Positions 1 to 9,505 of a DNA stretch of 64,000 bases are shown one piece after another (position 1 is the stretch's first letter; each line of letters starts with the position of its first letter). Below the pieces are notes generated by a model. The model searched no databases, was not told where the DNA came from, and saw nothing but the letters and a program-made list of their open reading frames with translations. This stretch comes from Carnobacterium maltaromaticum DSM 20342. GTDB lineage: Bacteria > Bacillota > Bacilli > Lactobacillales > Carnobacteriaceae. Made by a program: the position numbers and the translations under genes. Where the stretch lies: NCBI RefSeq assembly GCF_000744945.1, contig NZ_JQMX01000001.1, forward strand, positions 3,235,130-3,299,129. The letters run 5' to 3'.

Positions 1-2
1 AT

Positions 3-626
3 GCTGTGATTAGTATTCATCTATCTAGTAAAATTAGTGGAACCTATCAAAATGTTTCTGTTGCTGCATCAATGGTTGAATCAATTAAGGTCTATCCATA
101 CGATTCTGGCATTAGCTGTATGGCGCAAGGGTATTTTGCTTTAGAAGCAGCTGGAATGGCTAAACATGGTGCTACACCTGAGGAAATTTTAGGGACATTT
201 GATGAAATGCAAACAACTTTACGAGCTTACTTTATGGTAGATGATTTAAATCATTTAGTTAGAGGAGGCCGTTTATCAAATGGAGCAGCTATTTTAGGAT
301 CCATGCTGAAAATTAAACCTATTTTACATTTTTCAGATAAAGAGATTGTTGTTTTTGAAAAAATTCGCTCTTCTAAAAAAGCATTAAAAAGAATCGAAGG
401 CATGCTAGAAGAGGACACGCATAAAAATTATCCGATTGTAGCCACTATTATTCATGCAAATGCGGAAGAAGAAGCACTGAAATGGAAAAAACAGATGGAA
501 AAGAAAATGCCTGAAGTTCGGTTTGAACTTAGTTATTTTGGTCCAGTTATTGGAACACATCTAGGTGAAGGTTCATTAGGTATGGCCTGGGTTGAAGACA
601 GGGCTAAATCCCACCCGACTGCCTAG
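3..626 (+). CDS. DegV family protein, 5' end outside the window
   Basis: This is the C-terminal part of a DegV-family protein, a family known to bind a fatty acid and, in Gram-positives, to serve as FakB for the fatty-acid kinase FakA. The reading frame is open from the first bases, so the true start lies upstream; about 207 residues are visible against a usual total near 280. The ISIHLSSKISGTYQN stretch is the typical DegV lipid-binding segment, and MVDDLNHLVRGGRLS is the second conserved family motif. No FakA gene is in view, so the lipid partner is unknown. A clear hairpin terminator follows the stop codon. Confidence 0.88.
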   Translation, partial: AVISIHLSSKISGTYQNVSVAASMVESIKVYPYDSGISCMAQGYFALEAAGMAKHGATPEEILGTFDEMQTTLRAYFMVDDLNHLVRGGRLSNGAAILGSMLKIKPILHFSDKEIVVFEKIRSSKKALKRIEGMLEEDTHKNYPIVATIIHANAEEEALKWKKQMEKKMPEVRFELSYFGPVIGTHLGEGSLGMAWVEDRAKSHPTA

Positions 627-655
627 AACAAAAAAATTAAATGTATTTTGACTTA

Positions 656-682
656 CCGATAGAAAAATCTATCGGTTTTTTT
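656..682 (+). terminator. Rho-independent terminator after the DegV gene
   Basis: An 8-bp perfect stem (CCGATAGA at 656-663, TCTATCGG at 668-675) with an AAAA loop is followed by seven T residues. It separates the DegV gene from comFA. Confidence 0.85.
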
Positions 683-712
683 GCATATATTTATTGGGCA
701 GGGAGGAACACT

Positions 713-2050
713 ATGAAACAATTAATGGGACGAGAATTACTAGCAAATGAATTTAATAGTAATACGAATGAAATGAATCAGCAGATAGAAGTTAGACCTG
801 GTTTTTTAATTAAGGGTAGTCAAATATCTTGTCAGCGCTGTGGGTGCAAATCAAATAAACTCCGAATAGAAGCCCCATGTTATTGTCAAAATAAATGTTT
901 TTATTGTTTGAATTGTTTACAAATGGGAAAAATAAGGAGATGTAGTTTGTTATATTCCTTAGTTGAGTTGAATCAGTTTGATTCGTTAAGCTCACCAATT
1001 ATGACTTGGCAAGGGATTCTATCGAAACAACAAGAAAAAGCTTCAAAAGAAATTACCGAATCTGTAATAAAGAAGGAAACGAGGTTGATTTGGGCAGTGA
1101 CAGGAGCTGGTAAGACAGAAATGATTTTTGCAGGAATTGAACAAGCTTTAAAGAATGGCGAGCGGGTCTGCATTGCTTCACCAAGAGTTGATGTTTGTCT
1201 AGAGTTAGCTCCACGAGTTCAGAGTGCTTTTCCAAATGTTCCAATTGCTTTACTCCACGGAACTAGTCAAGAACGAGATACTTATAAGCAATTAATTATT
1301 GCGACTACACATCAGTTAATGCGATTCAAAGAAGCTTTTGATGTGTTAATTATTGATGAAATTGACGCTTTTCCGTTTACTGCAGATAAAACATTAGCTT
1401 TTGCAGCAGAAAAAGCCAGAAAAAAAAGAAGTTGTTTAATTTATTTATCTGCAACACCTTCAAAAAAAATGCAAAAAGAGCTTCAAAATAAAGAGTTAAT
1501 TGCGTCTATTTTACCAGCAAGATATCACGGTCATCCATTACCAGAACCTAAATGTATTTTTTTAGGTGAAAAAATGGAGGGAAAGAAGGCTAATAAGAGA
1601 TTGTTGAATATTTTACACCACTTTGTCAATCAAAAGCGACGATTTTTATTGTTTTCACCAAATATAAAGAAGATGCAAGAGTTAGAAAAAATAGTTCAAG
1701 CCGAGTTTTTTACTAAAACTATTGCGAGTGTTCATTCAGGAGATCCTGAACGTCAAGAAAAAGTGCTAGCTATGCGAAAAGGGGAATTGGATTTTTTATT
1801 GTGTACGACGATTCTCGAAAGAGGAGTGACATTTACAGATATTGATGTTTTAGTTTTAGGGGCAGAAGATCGAACCTTTACAGAAGCTGCATTAGTACAA
1901 ATTTCTGGCAGAGCAGGGCGACACCGTGATTACCCAACTGGTCAGGTAGTTTTTTTATATCATAGTTTAACTCGAGATATGAAACGAGCAATTAAGCAAA
2001 TAAAGAAAATGAATCAGCTCGCTAGGCAAAAAGGATTTATTCTTTCATGA
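713..2050 (+). CDS. comFA: Late competence protein ComFA, DNA-uptake helicase
   Basis: ComFA is the cytoplasmic superfamily 2 ATPase that helps pull single-stranded DNA through the membrane during transformation. The N-terminus carries a cysteine-rich zinc knuckle (CQRCGC, CYCQNKCFYC, then CLQMGKIRRC). The Walker A motif AVTGAGKTEM lies near residue 128, the DEID Walker B near 213, and SGRAGRH is helicase motif VI. I chose the ATG at 713 because GGGAGG lies just upstream; a longer frame from 641 would start inside the preceding terminator. The 445-residue length is normal. The stop overlaps the comFC start, so the two genes are co-transcribed. Confidence 0.93.
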   Translation: MKQLMGRELLANEFNSNTNEMNQQIEVRPGFLIKGSQISCQRCGCKSNKLRIEAPCYCQNKCFYCLNCLQMGKIRRCSLLYSLVELNQFDSLSSPIMTWQGILSKQQEKASKEITESVIKKETRLIWAVTGAGKTEMIFAGIEQALKNGERVCIASPRVDVCLELAPRVQSAFPNVPIALLHGTSQERDTYKQLIIATTHQLMRFKEAFDVLIIDEIDAFPFTADKTLAFAAEKARKKRSCLIYLSATPSKKMQKELQNKELIASILPARYHGHPLPEPKCIFLGEKMEGKKANKRLLNILHHFVNQKRRFLLFSPNIKKMQELEKIVQAEFFTKTIASVHSGDPERQEKVLAMRKGELDFLLCTTILERGVTFTDIDVLVLGAEDRTFTEAALVQISGRAGRHRDYPTGQVVFLYHSLTRDMKRAIKQIKKMNQLARQKGFILS

Positions 2051-2745
2051 AAAAATGTTTAATGTGCTAAGAGGGCTTAAATGAACTGATTACTCTTAGA
2101 AAAATACTTTTTTTTATTAAGTTACAACAAGAAAGCATATGTAAAGACTGTCGGGATAAATTTAATCCATTAACCAATCAGATCGTTTGTCAAGGATGTG
2201 GACGTATTAGCTTTGAAAAGGGATATTGTAATGATTGTATCAATTGGAAGAAAATAGAGCCAACCGCTACTTTGAATCATCAAAGTTTATTTGAATACAA
2301 TGATTGGATGAAAGAATGGATTGAGGGGTTTAAATTTAAAGGGAATTACCAATTAGGCTGTGTTTTTTCAGAAGAACTGAAAAAATTTATATATTTTAAA
2401 AAACAACAAGGTTTTCTCGTTGCTCCAATTCCAAGTAGCCAACACAGTTATGCTAATAGAGGTTTTAATCAAGTTGAGGCATTATTAGATTTTGCAAAAG
2501 TAACTTATCAGTCAATTTTATTGAATGAAAGTCAAGAAATGAAACAATCTAGCAAAAATAGACAAGAACGTTTACTATTAAAACAGCCTTTTAGCATCAA
2601 GAAAGAGTGGCAAGGAAAGCTTGAAGGAAAATCAATTTTACTTGTAGATGATGTCTACACAACTGGTAGAACGATTTTATATGCAAAAAAATTAATAGAA
2701 GATTCAGGCGCAAGCTTGGTACGAAGCGTTTCTTTAGCAAGGTGA
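2047..2745 (+). pseudogene. comFC: ComFC-like phosphoribosyltransferase interrupted by an in-frame stop
   Basis: The frame starts at ATG 2047, overlapping the comFA stop. It reads MKKCLMC, hits TAA at 2068-2070, then stays open to 2745. After the stop it encodes the rest of a normal ComFC: zinc-knuckle cysteines (ICKDC, CQGCG, CNDC), then a type I phosphoribosyltransferase domain with the PRPP-binding motif ILLVDDVYTTGRT. Without the stop the product would be about 232 residues, the family norm. A TTG at 2272 could start a 157-residue product lacking the zinc knuckle, but no good ribosome binding site precedes it. It is either a real nonsense mutation or a base error; a CAA-to-TAA change would explain it. 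Confidence 0.8.
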
Positions 2746-2777
2746 AAAAATAGTCAGAGAATAATGACGGATTTCAT

Positions 2778-2806
2778 TTGTCAATTAAAGCGCTATCGCT
2801 TATAAT
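2778..2806 (+). promoter_or_regulatory. Sigma-A type promoter of hpf
   Basis: TTGTCA (2778-2783) and TATAAT (2801-2806) are separated by exactly 17 bp. An imperfect inverted repeat at 2781-2809 covers the spacer and the -10 region and could be an operator. Confidence 0.7.
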
Positions 2807-2887
2807 TGAGTTAAGGACAACATCATTTGAGTGGTCCTCATGATGTGTCACCATTCTGACAGTGTCAGTTGAAAGGGGAGAGCGTTT

Positions 2888-3427
2888 ATGTTTAAATATA
2901 ATGTTCGTGGCGAAAATATTGAGGTAACAGCAGCAATCCGTGAGTATGTTGAGAAAAAAGTAGGCAAATTAGAAAGATATTTTAGCGATGTGCCTGATGC
3001 AACGGCTCACGTAAACTTAAAAGTCTACTCTGATAAAACTGCTAAAGTGGAGGTAACTGTTCCACTACCTTATTTGGTTCTACGTGCCGAAGAAACCTCA
3101 CCTGATCTGTATGCAAGTGTGGATTTAGTTGTAGACAAATTAGAAAGACAAATGCGTAAATATAAAACAAAAATTAACCGCAAATCTCGTGAAAAAGGTT
3201 TCGACTTTGTTGTACCTAATGCTGCTGAGCTAGATGTAGCCACTGGTGAACTTGATATTGTGAGAACAAAACGTGTTTCATTAAAACCTATGGACAGTGA
3301 AGAAGCTGTTTTACAAATGGATATGTTAGGTCACAATTTCTTCATTTTTGAAGATGCAGAGACTAATGGTATCAGTATTGTTTACCGTCGTACAGATGGA
3401 AAATACGGATTAATTGAAACAAACTAA
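2888..3427 (+). CDS. hpf: Long-form ribosome hibernation promoting factor
   Basis: HPF binds the 30S decoding centre and pairs two 70S ribosomes into inactive 100S dimers in stationary phase or stress. The N-terminal ~100 residues form the S30AE ribosome-binding domain beginning [14 protein letters not shown]. The C-terminal ~60 residues ([22 protein letters not shown]) form the dimerisation domain that defines the long form. At 179 residues it is close to usual length. AAAGGGGAG precedes the ATG. It has its own promoter and terminator, so it is monocistronic. Confidence 0.94.
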   Translation: MFKYNVRGENIEVTAAIREYVEKKVGKLERYFSDVPDATAHVNLKVYSDKTAKVEVTVPLPYLVLRAEETSPDLYASVDLVVDKLERQMRKYKTKINRKSREKGFDFVVPNAAELDVATGELDIVRTKRVSLKPMDSEEAVLQMDMLGHNFFIFEDAETNGISIVYRRTDGKYGLIETN

Positions 3428-3440
3428 AGATTAAAAAGCA

Positions 3441-3478
3441 GAAGTTACTTGTTAAACTTAACAAGTAACTTCTTTATT
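3441..3478 (+). terminator. Rho-independent terminator after hpf
   Basis: A 15-bp perfect inverted repeat (3441-3455 with 3458-3472) is followed by a T-rich tail. Confidence 0.85.
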
Positions 3479-3808
3479 TTGGTTAAAAATAGAAAAAAAT
3501 AAAAAAAAAAGGTATAATAAATTAATGTCGTTTTTATAAATGAAGGGAGCATTAGCTTTTTAATTTAATCTCCATTAAAAAAAATGACAACTTTTTGAAC
3601 AGAATTGTTTTAGAAATCGCTTTAATCAATTTGCTAGAGCCGTTTTGATGAAAAAAGGGTTTCAATTGTAGGGAAGTAATGATAAAATTGTAAGGATGGC
3701 AGTAGTCTGCTTAGCAAAGGTTAATTTATTATCTGACAGCTACTACAGATTTTAAAAACATAGACAAGATTAAATTAAAAGAATATATGAAAAAGAGGAG
3801 AAATAGTG
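3479..3808 (+). other. secA leader region without a recognisable gene
   Basis: This 330-base AT-rich gap holds a TATAAT at 3513-3518, a plausible -10 box without a good -35 hexamer. The only ORFs are a few codons long, for example a 7-codon one at 3540. I see no recognisable RNA element or SecM-like arrest peptide. Confidence 0.4.
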
Positions 3809-6328
3809 ATGGCTAATTTTTTAAAGCAGTTAATTGAAAACGATAAAAAAGAAATTAAAAGCCTAGAAAAAGTTGCTGATAAGATTGATGCTTATGGCGA
3901 TCGAATGGCGGCTTTATCTGACGAAGAGTTACAAGCAAAAACACCTGAATTTAAGAAACGTTACCAAGCGGGTGAAACATTAGATGATCTTTTACCAGAG
4001 GCATTTGCAGTTGTTCGTGAAGCTGCTAAACGTGTTTTGGGATTGTACCCTTACCGTGTCCAATTAATGGGTGGAATGACTTTGCATAAAGGGAATATCC
4101 CTGAAATGAAAACAGGTGAAGGGAAAACCTTGACTGCGACAATGGCGGTTTACTTAAATGCATTAGCAGGCGAAGGGGTTCATGTTGTTACAGTAAATGA
4201 ATATTTAGCAAGTCGTGATGCAACAGAAATGGGAGAGTTATATACTTTCTTAGGATTAACTGTTGGGTTGAATTTAAATTCTAAAAGTTCAGAAGAAAAA
4301 CGTGAAGCGTACAATGCTGATATTACCTACAGTACAAATAATGAATTAGGTTTTGATTACCTAAGAGACAACATGGTTGTTTACCGTGAACAAATGGTTC
4401 AACGTCCATTAAACTATGCGATTGTGGATGAAGTCGATTCAATCTTAATTGATGAAGCGAGAACGCCGCTAATTATTTCAGGACAAGCTGAAAAATCAAC
4501 AGCGTTGTATACACGTGCTGACTTTTTTGTGAAAAGTTTGACAGCTGAAGCAGATTATACTATTGATGTTCAATCAAAAACAATTGCATTAACTGAAGAA
4601 GGTATGGTTAAAGCTGAGAAAACCTTTAAAGTTGAAAACTTATATGATATTGATAATACAGCCTTGATTCACCACATTGATCAAGCATTACGTGCGAACT
4701 ACATTATGTTACGTGATATTGATTATGTTGTTCAAGAAGGTGAAGTACTGATTGTTGATCAATTTACAGGTCGTATTATGGATGGTCGTCGTTATTCAGA
4801 TGGTTTACACCAAGCGATCGAAGCTAAAGAAGGCGTTGAAATTGAAAATGAATCAAAAACAATGGCCAATGTAACGTTCCAAAACTTCTTTAGAATGTAT
4901 AAAAAATTATCTGGAATGACTGGTACTGCTAAAACAGAACAAGAAGAATTCCGCGAAATTTACAATATACAAGTAGTTGAAATCCCAACGAATAAGCCGA
5001 TTATTCGTGATGATCGTCCTGATTTATTGTATCCAACATTAGAAAGTAAATTTAATGCAGTGGTTGAGGACATTAAAACACGTCATGCTAATGGACAGCC
5101 AATTTTAGTTGGTACTGTAGCTGTTGAAACATCTGAATTATTATCAGATCTATTAACTAAAGCTAAAATCCATCATGAAGTTTTAAATGCTAAAAATCAC
5201 TTTAAAGAAGCTGAAATTATCATGAGCGCAGGTCAAAAAGGAGCAGTTACCATCGCAACGAATATGGCTGGACGTGGTACAGATATCAAGTTAGGTGCTG
5301 GCGTTATTGAAGCTGGTGGTTTATGTGTTATTGGCACTGAGCGTCATGAGTCACGACGTATTGATAATCAATTACGTGGTCGTGCTGGTCGTCAAGGAGA
5401 TCCTGGGGTGACTCAATTCTATCTATCATTAGAAGATGAATTGATGAAACGATTTGGTTCTGAAAGAATCCAAGCAATTTTAGAACGTTTAAGAGTTCAA
5501 GAAGAAGATGCGGTTATCCAAAGTAAAATGATTTCACGTCAAGTTGAATCTGCACAAAAACGTGTTGAAGGAAACAACTATGATACTCGTAAAAACGTTT
5601 TAGAATATGATGATGTTATGCGTGAACAACGTGAAATTATGTACGGACAACGTTTGGAAGTTATTATGGCAACTGAATCATTGAAAAAAATTACAATGGC
5701 TATGATTCAACGTACAGTGAATCGTATGGTAAGTGTTAACACACAAGGAAATAAAGAAGAGTGGAACTTACAAGGTATTCATGATTTTGCAACATCTGCA
5801 ATTGTCCATGAAGATAGCTTGACTGTTCAAGATTTAGAGAACAAAACACCAGAAGAAATTGAAGCTTTATTAATGAAACGTGTTGAAGACATCTATACAA
5901 CTAAAGAACAACAATTTAACGAACAAATGCTTGAATTTGAAAAAGTTGTTATTCTACGTGTTGTTGATAGTAAGTGGACAGATCATATCGATACAATGGA
6001 TCAACTACGTCAAGGAATTGGTTTACGAGCATATGCGCAAACAAATCCACTGGTTGAATACCAAGCTGAAGGATTCAAATTATTTGAAGAAATGATTGCA
6101 GCAATCGAATATGATGTAACACGTCTATTGATGAAATCAGAAATTAGACAAAATCTACAAAGAGAACAAGTGGCTCAAGGTTCACCAGCCCGTTCAACAG
6201 GTGATGGGGACGTAGTAGAAGCTGCAAAACATAAACCAGTTAAGAACGATGATAAGATTGGTAGAAATGATCCATGTCCATGTGGCAGTGGCAAAAAATA
6301 TAAAAATTGTCATGGCAAGGATAAATAG
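3809..6328 (+). CDS. secA: Preprotein translocase ATPase SecA
   Basis: SecA is the motor that drives unfolded preproteins through SecYEG. The sequence shows the first nucleotide-binding fold with [11 protein letters not shown] near residue 100, the [13 protein letters not shown] helicase motif, the preprotein cross-linking region, the second fold with [13 protein letters not shown] and [10 protein letters not shown], and a C-terminal zinc motif [13 protein letters not shown] that binds SecB or phospholipid. It is 839 residues long, as usual for Firmicutes. I chose ATG 3809 over GTG 3806 because of spacing to AGAGGAG and because MANFLK is the common N-terminus. A terminator separates it from prfB. 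Confidence 0.97.
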   Translation: MANFLKQLIENDKKEIKSLEKVADKIDAYGDRMAALSDEELQAKTPEFKKRYQAGETLDDLLPEAFAVVREAAKRVLGLYPYRVQLMGGMTLHKGNIPEMKTGEGKTLTATMAVYLNALAGEGVHVVTVNEYLASRDATEMGELYTFLGLTVGLNLNSKSSEEKREAYNADITYSTNNELGFDYLRDNMVVYREQMVQRPLNYAIVDEVDSILIDEARTPLIISGQAEKSTALYTRADFFVKSLTAEADYTIDVQSKTIALTEEGMVKAEKTFKVENLYDIDNTALIHHIDQALRANYIMLRDIDYVVQEGEVLIVDQFTGRIMDGRRYSDGLHQAIEAKEGVEIENESKTMANVTFQNFFRMYKKLSGMTGTAKTEQEEFREIYNIQVVEIPTNKPIIRDDRPDLLYPTLESKFNAVVEDIKTRHANGQPILVGTVAVETSELLSDLLTKAKIHHEVLNAKNHFKEAEIIMSAGQKGAVTIATNMAGRGTDIKLGAGVIEAGGLCVIGTERHESRRIDNQLRGRAGRQGDPGVTQFYLSLEDELMKRFGSERIQAILERLRVQEEDAVIQSKMISRQVESAQKRVEGNNYDTRKNVLEYDDVMREQREIMYGQRLEVIMATESLKKITMAMIQRTVNRMVSVNTQGNKEEWNLQGIHDFATSAIVHEDSLTVQDLENKTPEEIEALLMKRVEDIYTTKEQQFNEQMLEFEKVVILRVVDSKWTDHIDTMDQLRQGIGLRAYAQTNPLVEYQAEGFKLFEEMIAAIEYDVTRLLMKSEIRQNLQREQVAQGSPARSTGDGDVVEAAKHKPVKNDDKIGRNDPCPCGSGKKYKNCHGKDK

Positions 6329-6341
6329 ATAGTTCTCTACT

Positions 6342-6377
6342 GAACACGATTTGGTTGATGCCAAATCGTGTTCTTTG
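6342..6377 (+). terminator. Rho-independent terminator after secA
   Basis: A 13-bp perfect stem (GAACACGATTTGG at 6342-6354 with 6361-6373) has a 6-nt loop and a short T tract. Confidence 0.8.
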
Positions 6378-6420
6378 TTACCATAATAATAAATAGACTA
6401 TAGAATAAGGACGTGTTTTT

Positions 6421-7531
6421 ATGGAATTAAGTGAAATCAGAAATAATTTAGCAACAGCAGAGGAAAGAATTGCTGGTTTCAGGAGGTCTCTTTGACTTAG
6501 AATCAATGGAACGAGATATTGCTGAATTTGATGAGTTGATGGGCGAACCTGGATTTTGGGATGACGGAATTAAAGCACAAAGTGTGATTAATGAAGCCAA
6601 TATTATTAAAGAAAAATACAATCAATTTCAACAGTTAGCAGAGACGAAAGAAGAGTTAGACCTGCTTTTAGAGATGGTTAAAGAAGAAGAAGATGCGGAA
6701 TTAGAAAAAGAGTTAGAAGAAAATCTAACTACTTTTTTAGCTGTATTAGATCAATTTGAATTAGATATGTTATTAAGTGAACCTTATGATAAAAACAATG
6801 CCATTATTGAGTTACATCCTGGAGCTGGCGGAACAGAGTCGCAAGATTGGGGTAGTATGTTATTACGAATGTATACAAGATGGGCAGAGAAAAAAGGCTT
6901 TAAGGTTGAGTATTTGGATTACCAGGATGGGGACGAAGCAGGAATTAAGAGTGTCACTTTGTTAATTAAAGGTCATAATGCTTATGGATATTTGAAGGCT
7001 GAAAAAGGGGTTCATCGTCTTGTTCGTATTTCTCCATTTGATTCTGCTGGACGTCGCCATACTTCATTTGTTTCTATTGATGTAATACCAGAAATGGAAG
7101 ATAATGTGGATATTCAAATCAATACAGATGATTTGCGAATTGATACTTACCGAGCTAGCGGAGCAGGTGGGCAACATATTAATAAAACCGATTCAGCAGT
7201 TCGAATTACGCATCTTCCAACAGGAGTTGTTGTTGCAAGCCAAGCTCAACGGTCACAAATGAAAAATAAAGATCAAGCAATGGGAATGCTAAAAGCTAAA
7301 TTATACCAACTTGAATTAGAAGAAAAAGAGAAACAAATGGCTGAAATTCGTGGAGAACAAAAGGAGATTGGATGGGGATCACAAATCCGTTCTTATGTTT
7401 TTCATCCTTATTCAATGATTAAAGATCATCGCACTAACTATGAAACTGGAAATGTCCAAGGCGTCATGGATGGTGATTTAGATCCCTTTATTGATGCGTA
7501 TCTGAAAAGTAAAATTGTTACAAAAAGCTAA
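6421..7531 (+). CDS. prfB: Peptide chain release factor 2, programmed +1 frameshift
   Basis: RF2 ends translation at UGA and UAA. Zero-frame translation starts at ATG 6421 and meets TGA at 6493-6495 after 24 codons. The site reads AGGAGG-TCT-CTT-TGA-C, the classic autoregulatory frameshift signal: an internal Shine-Dalgarno followed by CTT TGA C. Skipping T6493 continues the frame to 7531, giving about 369 residues. The long part carries the RF2 tripeptide SPF ([12 protein letters not shown]) that reads UGA and the GGQ motif ([15 protein letters not shown]) that triggers peptide release. Low RF2 raises frameshifting and restores its level. Confidence 0.96.
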
Positions 7532-7653
7532 AAAGTATTAAAATTGATTCAAACATACTCCAGTATTTCCTTAAAAAAACAAAAGAATATTACAAGGTTA
7601 ATTGTCTTTTCCCAAAAAAAAGCTATTTAATGGCGTTAAGTGGGAGGGATAGT

Positions 7654-7722
7654 GTGAAAAACATTTGTTTAACTAGCTTAAGCCTAATTTTATTGTTATT
7701 AAGTCTGAAATATTTTAAATAA
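7654..7722 (+). CDS. Possible 22-residue hydrophobic peptide
   Basis: This short GTG-started ORF lies in the 360-base prfB-ftsE gap. It begins MKNICLTSLSL, has a run of leucines that could span or insert in a membrane, and ends with basic KYFK. A strong GGGAGGGA lies 4-10 bases upstream. I do not recognise it. Length and composition could arise by chance in AT-rich DNA; the ribosome binding site is the main argument for it. Confidence 0.35.
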   Translation: MKNICLTSLSLILLLLSLKYFK

Positions 7723-7791
7723 GACATTTCGTTACAGACTTTGCTTATTTTGAAATAAACTTGTAAAGAAATTAGTACAGACATGAGCTTG

Positions 7792-7805
7792 TATAATGCT
7801 ATAAT
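7792..7805 (+). promoter_or_regulatory. Candidate -10 boxes upstream of ftsE
   Basis: Two TATAAT hexamers (7792-7797 and 7800-7805) lie about 90 bases before ftsE. Neither has a good -35 at normal spacing, so a weak or activated promoter is possible. Confidence 0.4.
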
Positions 7806-7890
7806 GAGAAGGCATTAGGGAAAATAGTTCCCGAAGATTAGGATGAAACACCTGATAAGGATAGCAAAACTAGAAAAGTAAGGTGATTAT

Positions 7891-8577
7891 ATGATAGAAA
7901 TGCTGAATGTCTATAAGAAATATCCCAATGGCATTACAGCCGCGAACGGCTTAACAGTTCGAATCGAGCAAGGTGAATTTGTCTATGTGGTTGGACCAAG
8001 TGGTGCGGGTAAATCAACCTTTATAAAAATGATGTACCGTGAAGAAAATGCAACAAAGGGCAGTATCAAAGTAGGAGATTTTGATTTAGTTACAATGAAA
8101 GATCGAGATGTTCCTTTTTTAAGACGTCATGTTGGAGTTGTTTTCCAAGACTTTAAATTATTACCACGTTTAACAGTGTATGAAAATATTGCTTATGCAA
8201 TGGAAGTAGTTGAAAAAAATCCTAAAACAATTAAAAAACGAGTTTTAGAAGTTTTAGATTTAGTTGGATTAAAACATAAAGTTCGAATGTTTCCAAATGA
8301 GTTATCAGGTGGAGAACAACAACGTATTGCAATCGCGAGAGCCATTGCAAATATGCCAAGAGTTCTAATAGCTGATGAGCCAACAGGGAACTTAGATCCA
8401 GATACTTCATGGGAAATTATGAATATTTTGGAAGAAATCAACAATCAAGGTACAACAGTTGTCATGGCGACTCATAATAGTCAAATTGTAAATGTTGTAA
8501 AACACCGTGTTCTTGCGGTTGAAAATGGACGAATTGTCCGAGATCAATTGGAAGGAGATTACGGTTATGAAGCTTAG
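7891..8577 (+). CDS. ftsE: Cell-division ATP-binding protein FtsE
   Basis: FtsE is the ATPase of the FtsEX complex, an ABC-type system that controls peptidoglycan hydrolases at the septum or side wall rather than transporting a substrate. Walker A is GPSGAGKS, the signature is LSGGEQQR, and Walker B is VLIADEPTG followed by the H-loop in MATHNSQ. At 228 residues it is full length. AAGGTGAT precedes the ATG. It overlaps ftsX by 11 bases. The secreted NlpC/P60 protein just downstream is the natural candidate for the hydrolase it controls. Confidence 0.95.
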   Translation: MIEMLNVYKKYPNGITAANGLTVRIEQGEFVYVVGPSGAGKSTFIKMMYREENATKGSIKVGDFDLVTMKDRDVPFLRRHVGVVFQDFKLLPRLTVYENIAYAMEVVEKNPKTIKKRVLEVLDLVGLKHKVRMFPNELSGGEQQRIAIARAIANMPRVLIADEPTGNLDPDTSWEIMNILEEINNQGTTVVMATHNSQIVNVVKHRVLAVENGRIVRDQLEGDYGYEA

Positions 8578-9454
8578 AACGTTTAAAAGACATTTAGTAG
8601 AGAGTTTAAAAAGCTTAAAACGAAATGGTTGGATGTCTGTTGCGGCGATTAGTGCTGTAACAGTAACTTTACTATTAGTAGGGAGTTTTATCTCTATCCT
8701 ACTGAATATTAATAAATTAGCTACTGATGTTGAAAATGATGTCAGTGTGCGTGTCTACATTGATTTAGCTGCGACGAAAGATCAGAAAACTCAATTAAAA
8801 GAAGAATTACAAAAATTATCAAATGTTGATTCAATCGACTATTCAAGTCGTGAGAGCGAATTAGAAAAAGTAGTTGGAAGTTATGGATCTGAATTTACTT
8901 TATTCGGCGGCGATGATAACCCATTATATGATGTTTATGTAGTGAGTACTGAGTCACCACAGGATACAGAAAAAGTTGCAAAGGCAGCTGAAAAATTAAC
9001 GTATGTTGCAAAAGTAAATTACGGTGGTTCAGATGCTAAAAAACTATTTAAATTTGTTTCAACGATACGAAATGTCGGATCAGTTATTATTGTGGCCTTG
9101 TTATTAACAGCTATTTTCTTAATTTCTAATACAATTCGTATTACAATTTTGTCACGTAGTACAGAAATTGAAATTATGAAACTAGTAGGGGCAACAAACG
9201 GCTTTATTAGATGGCCTTTCTTATTAGAAGGTGCATGGATTGGATTCTTTGGTGCTGTTTTGCCAATAACGATCCTAAGCTTCATTTATGTAGCGATTTA
9301 TAACTTTAGTACAGGAGCGTTGCAAGGAACATACTTTGCTTTGTTAACGCCAAATCCATTCTTAATCCAGATTGGTGGACTTTTACTAGGGATTGGAATT
9401 ATCATCGGTGCATTCGGTTCATTAATTTCAATGCGTCGTTTCTTGAAAGTTTAA
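8567..9454 (+). CDS. ftsX: Cell-division membrane protein FtsX
   Basis: FtsX is the membrane partner of FtsE. It has a cytoplasmic N-terminus, one membrane segment near residues 22-45, a large extracellular loop that contacts the wall hydrolase, and three C-terminal membrane segments. The loop and the SRSTEIEIMKLVGATN stretch are typical of the family. I chose ATG 8567, inside the end of ftsE, because GAAGGAG lies at the right distance and MKLRTFKRH matches the family; this gives 295 residues. A longer frame from 8507 would overlap ftsE by 71 bases. Confidence 0.94.
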   Translation: MKLRTFKRHLVESLKSLKRNGWMSVAAISAVTVTLLLVGSFISILLNINKLATDVENDVSVRVYIDLAATKDQKTQLKEELQKLSNVDSIDYSSRESELEKVVGSYGSEFTLFGGDDNPLYDVYVVSTESPQDTEKVAKAAEKLTYVAKVNYGGSDAKKLFKFVSTIRNVGSVIIVALLLTAIFLISNTIRITILSRSTEIEIMKLVGATNGFIRWPFLLEGAWIGFFGAVLPITILSFIYVAIYNFSTGALQGTYFALLTPNPFLIQIGGLLLGIGIIIGAFGSLISMRRFLKV

Positions 9455-9505
9455 AAATAAAAAATTAGATAACATAATTATAAGGGAAACCGGGGGAAAC
9501 AATTC

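Noticed and set aside
3540..3563. A seven-codon ORF in the secA leader as a SecM-like sensor.
   Set aside because: It is too short for an arrest peptide and has no signal segment.
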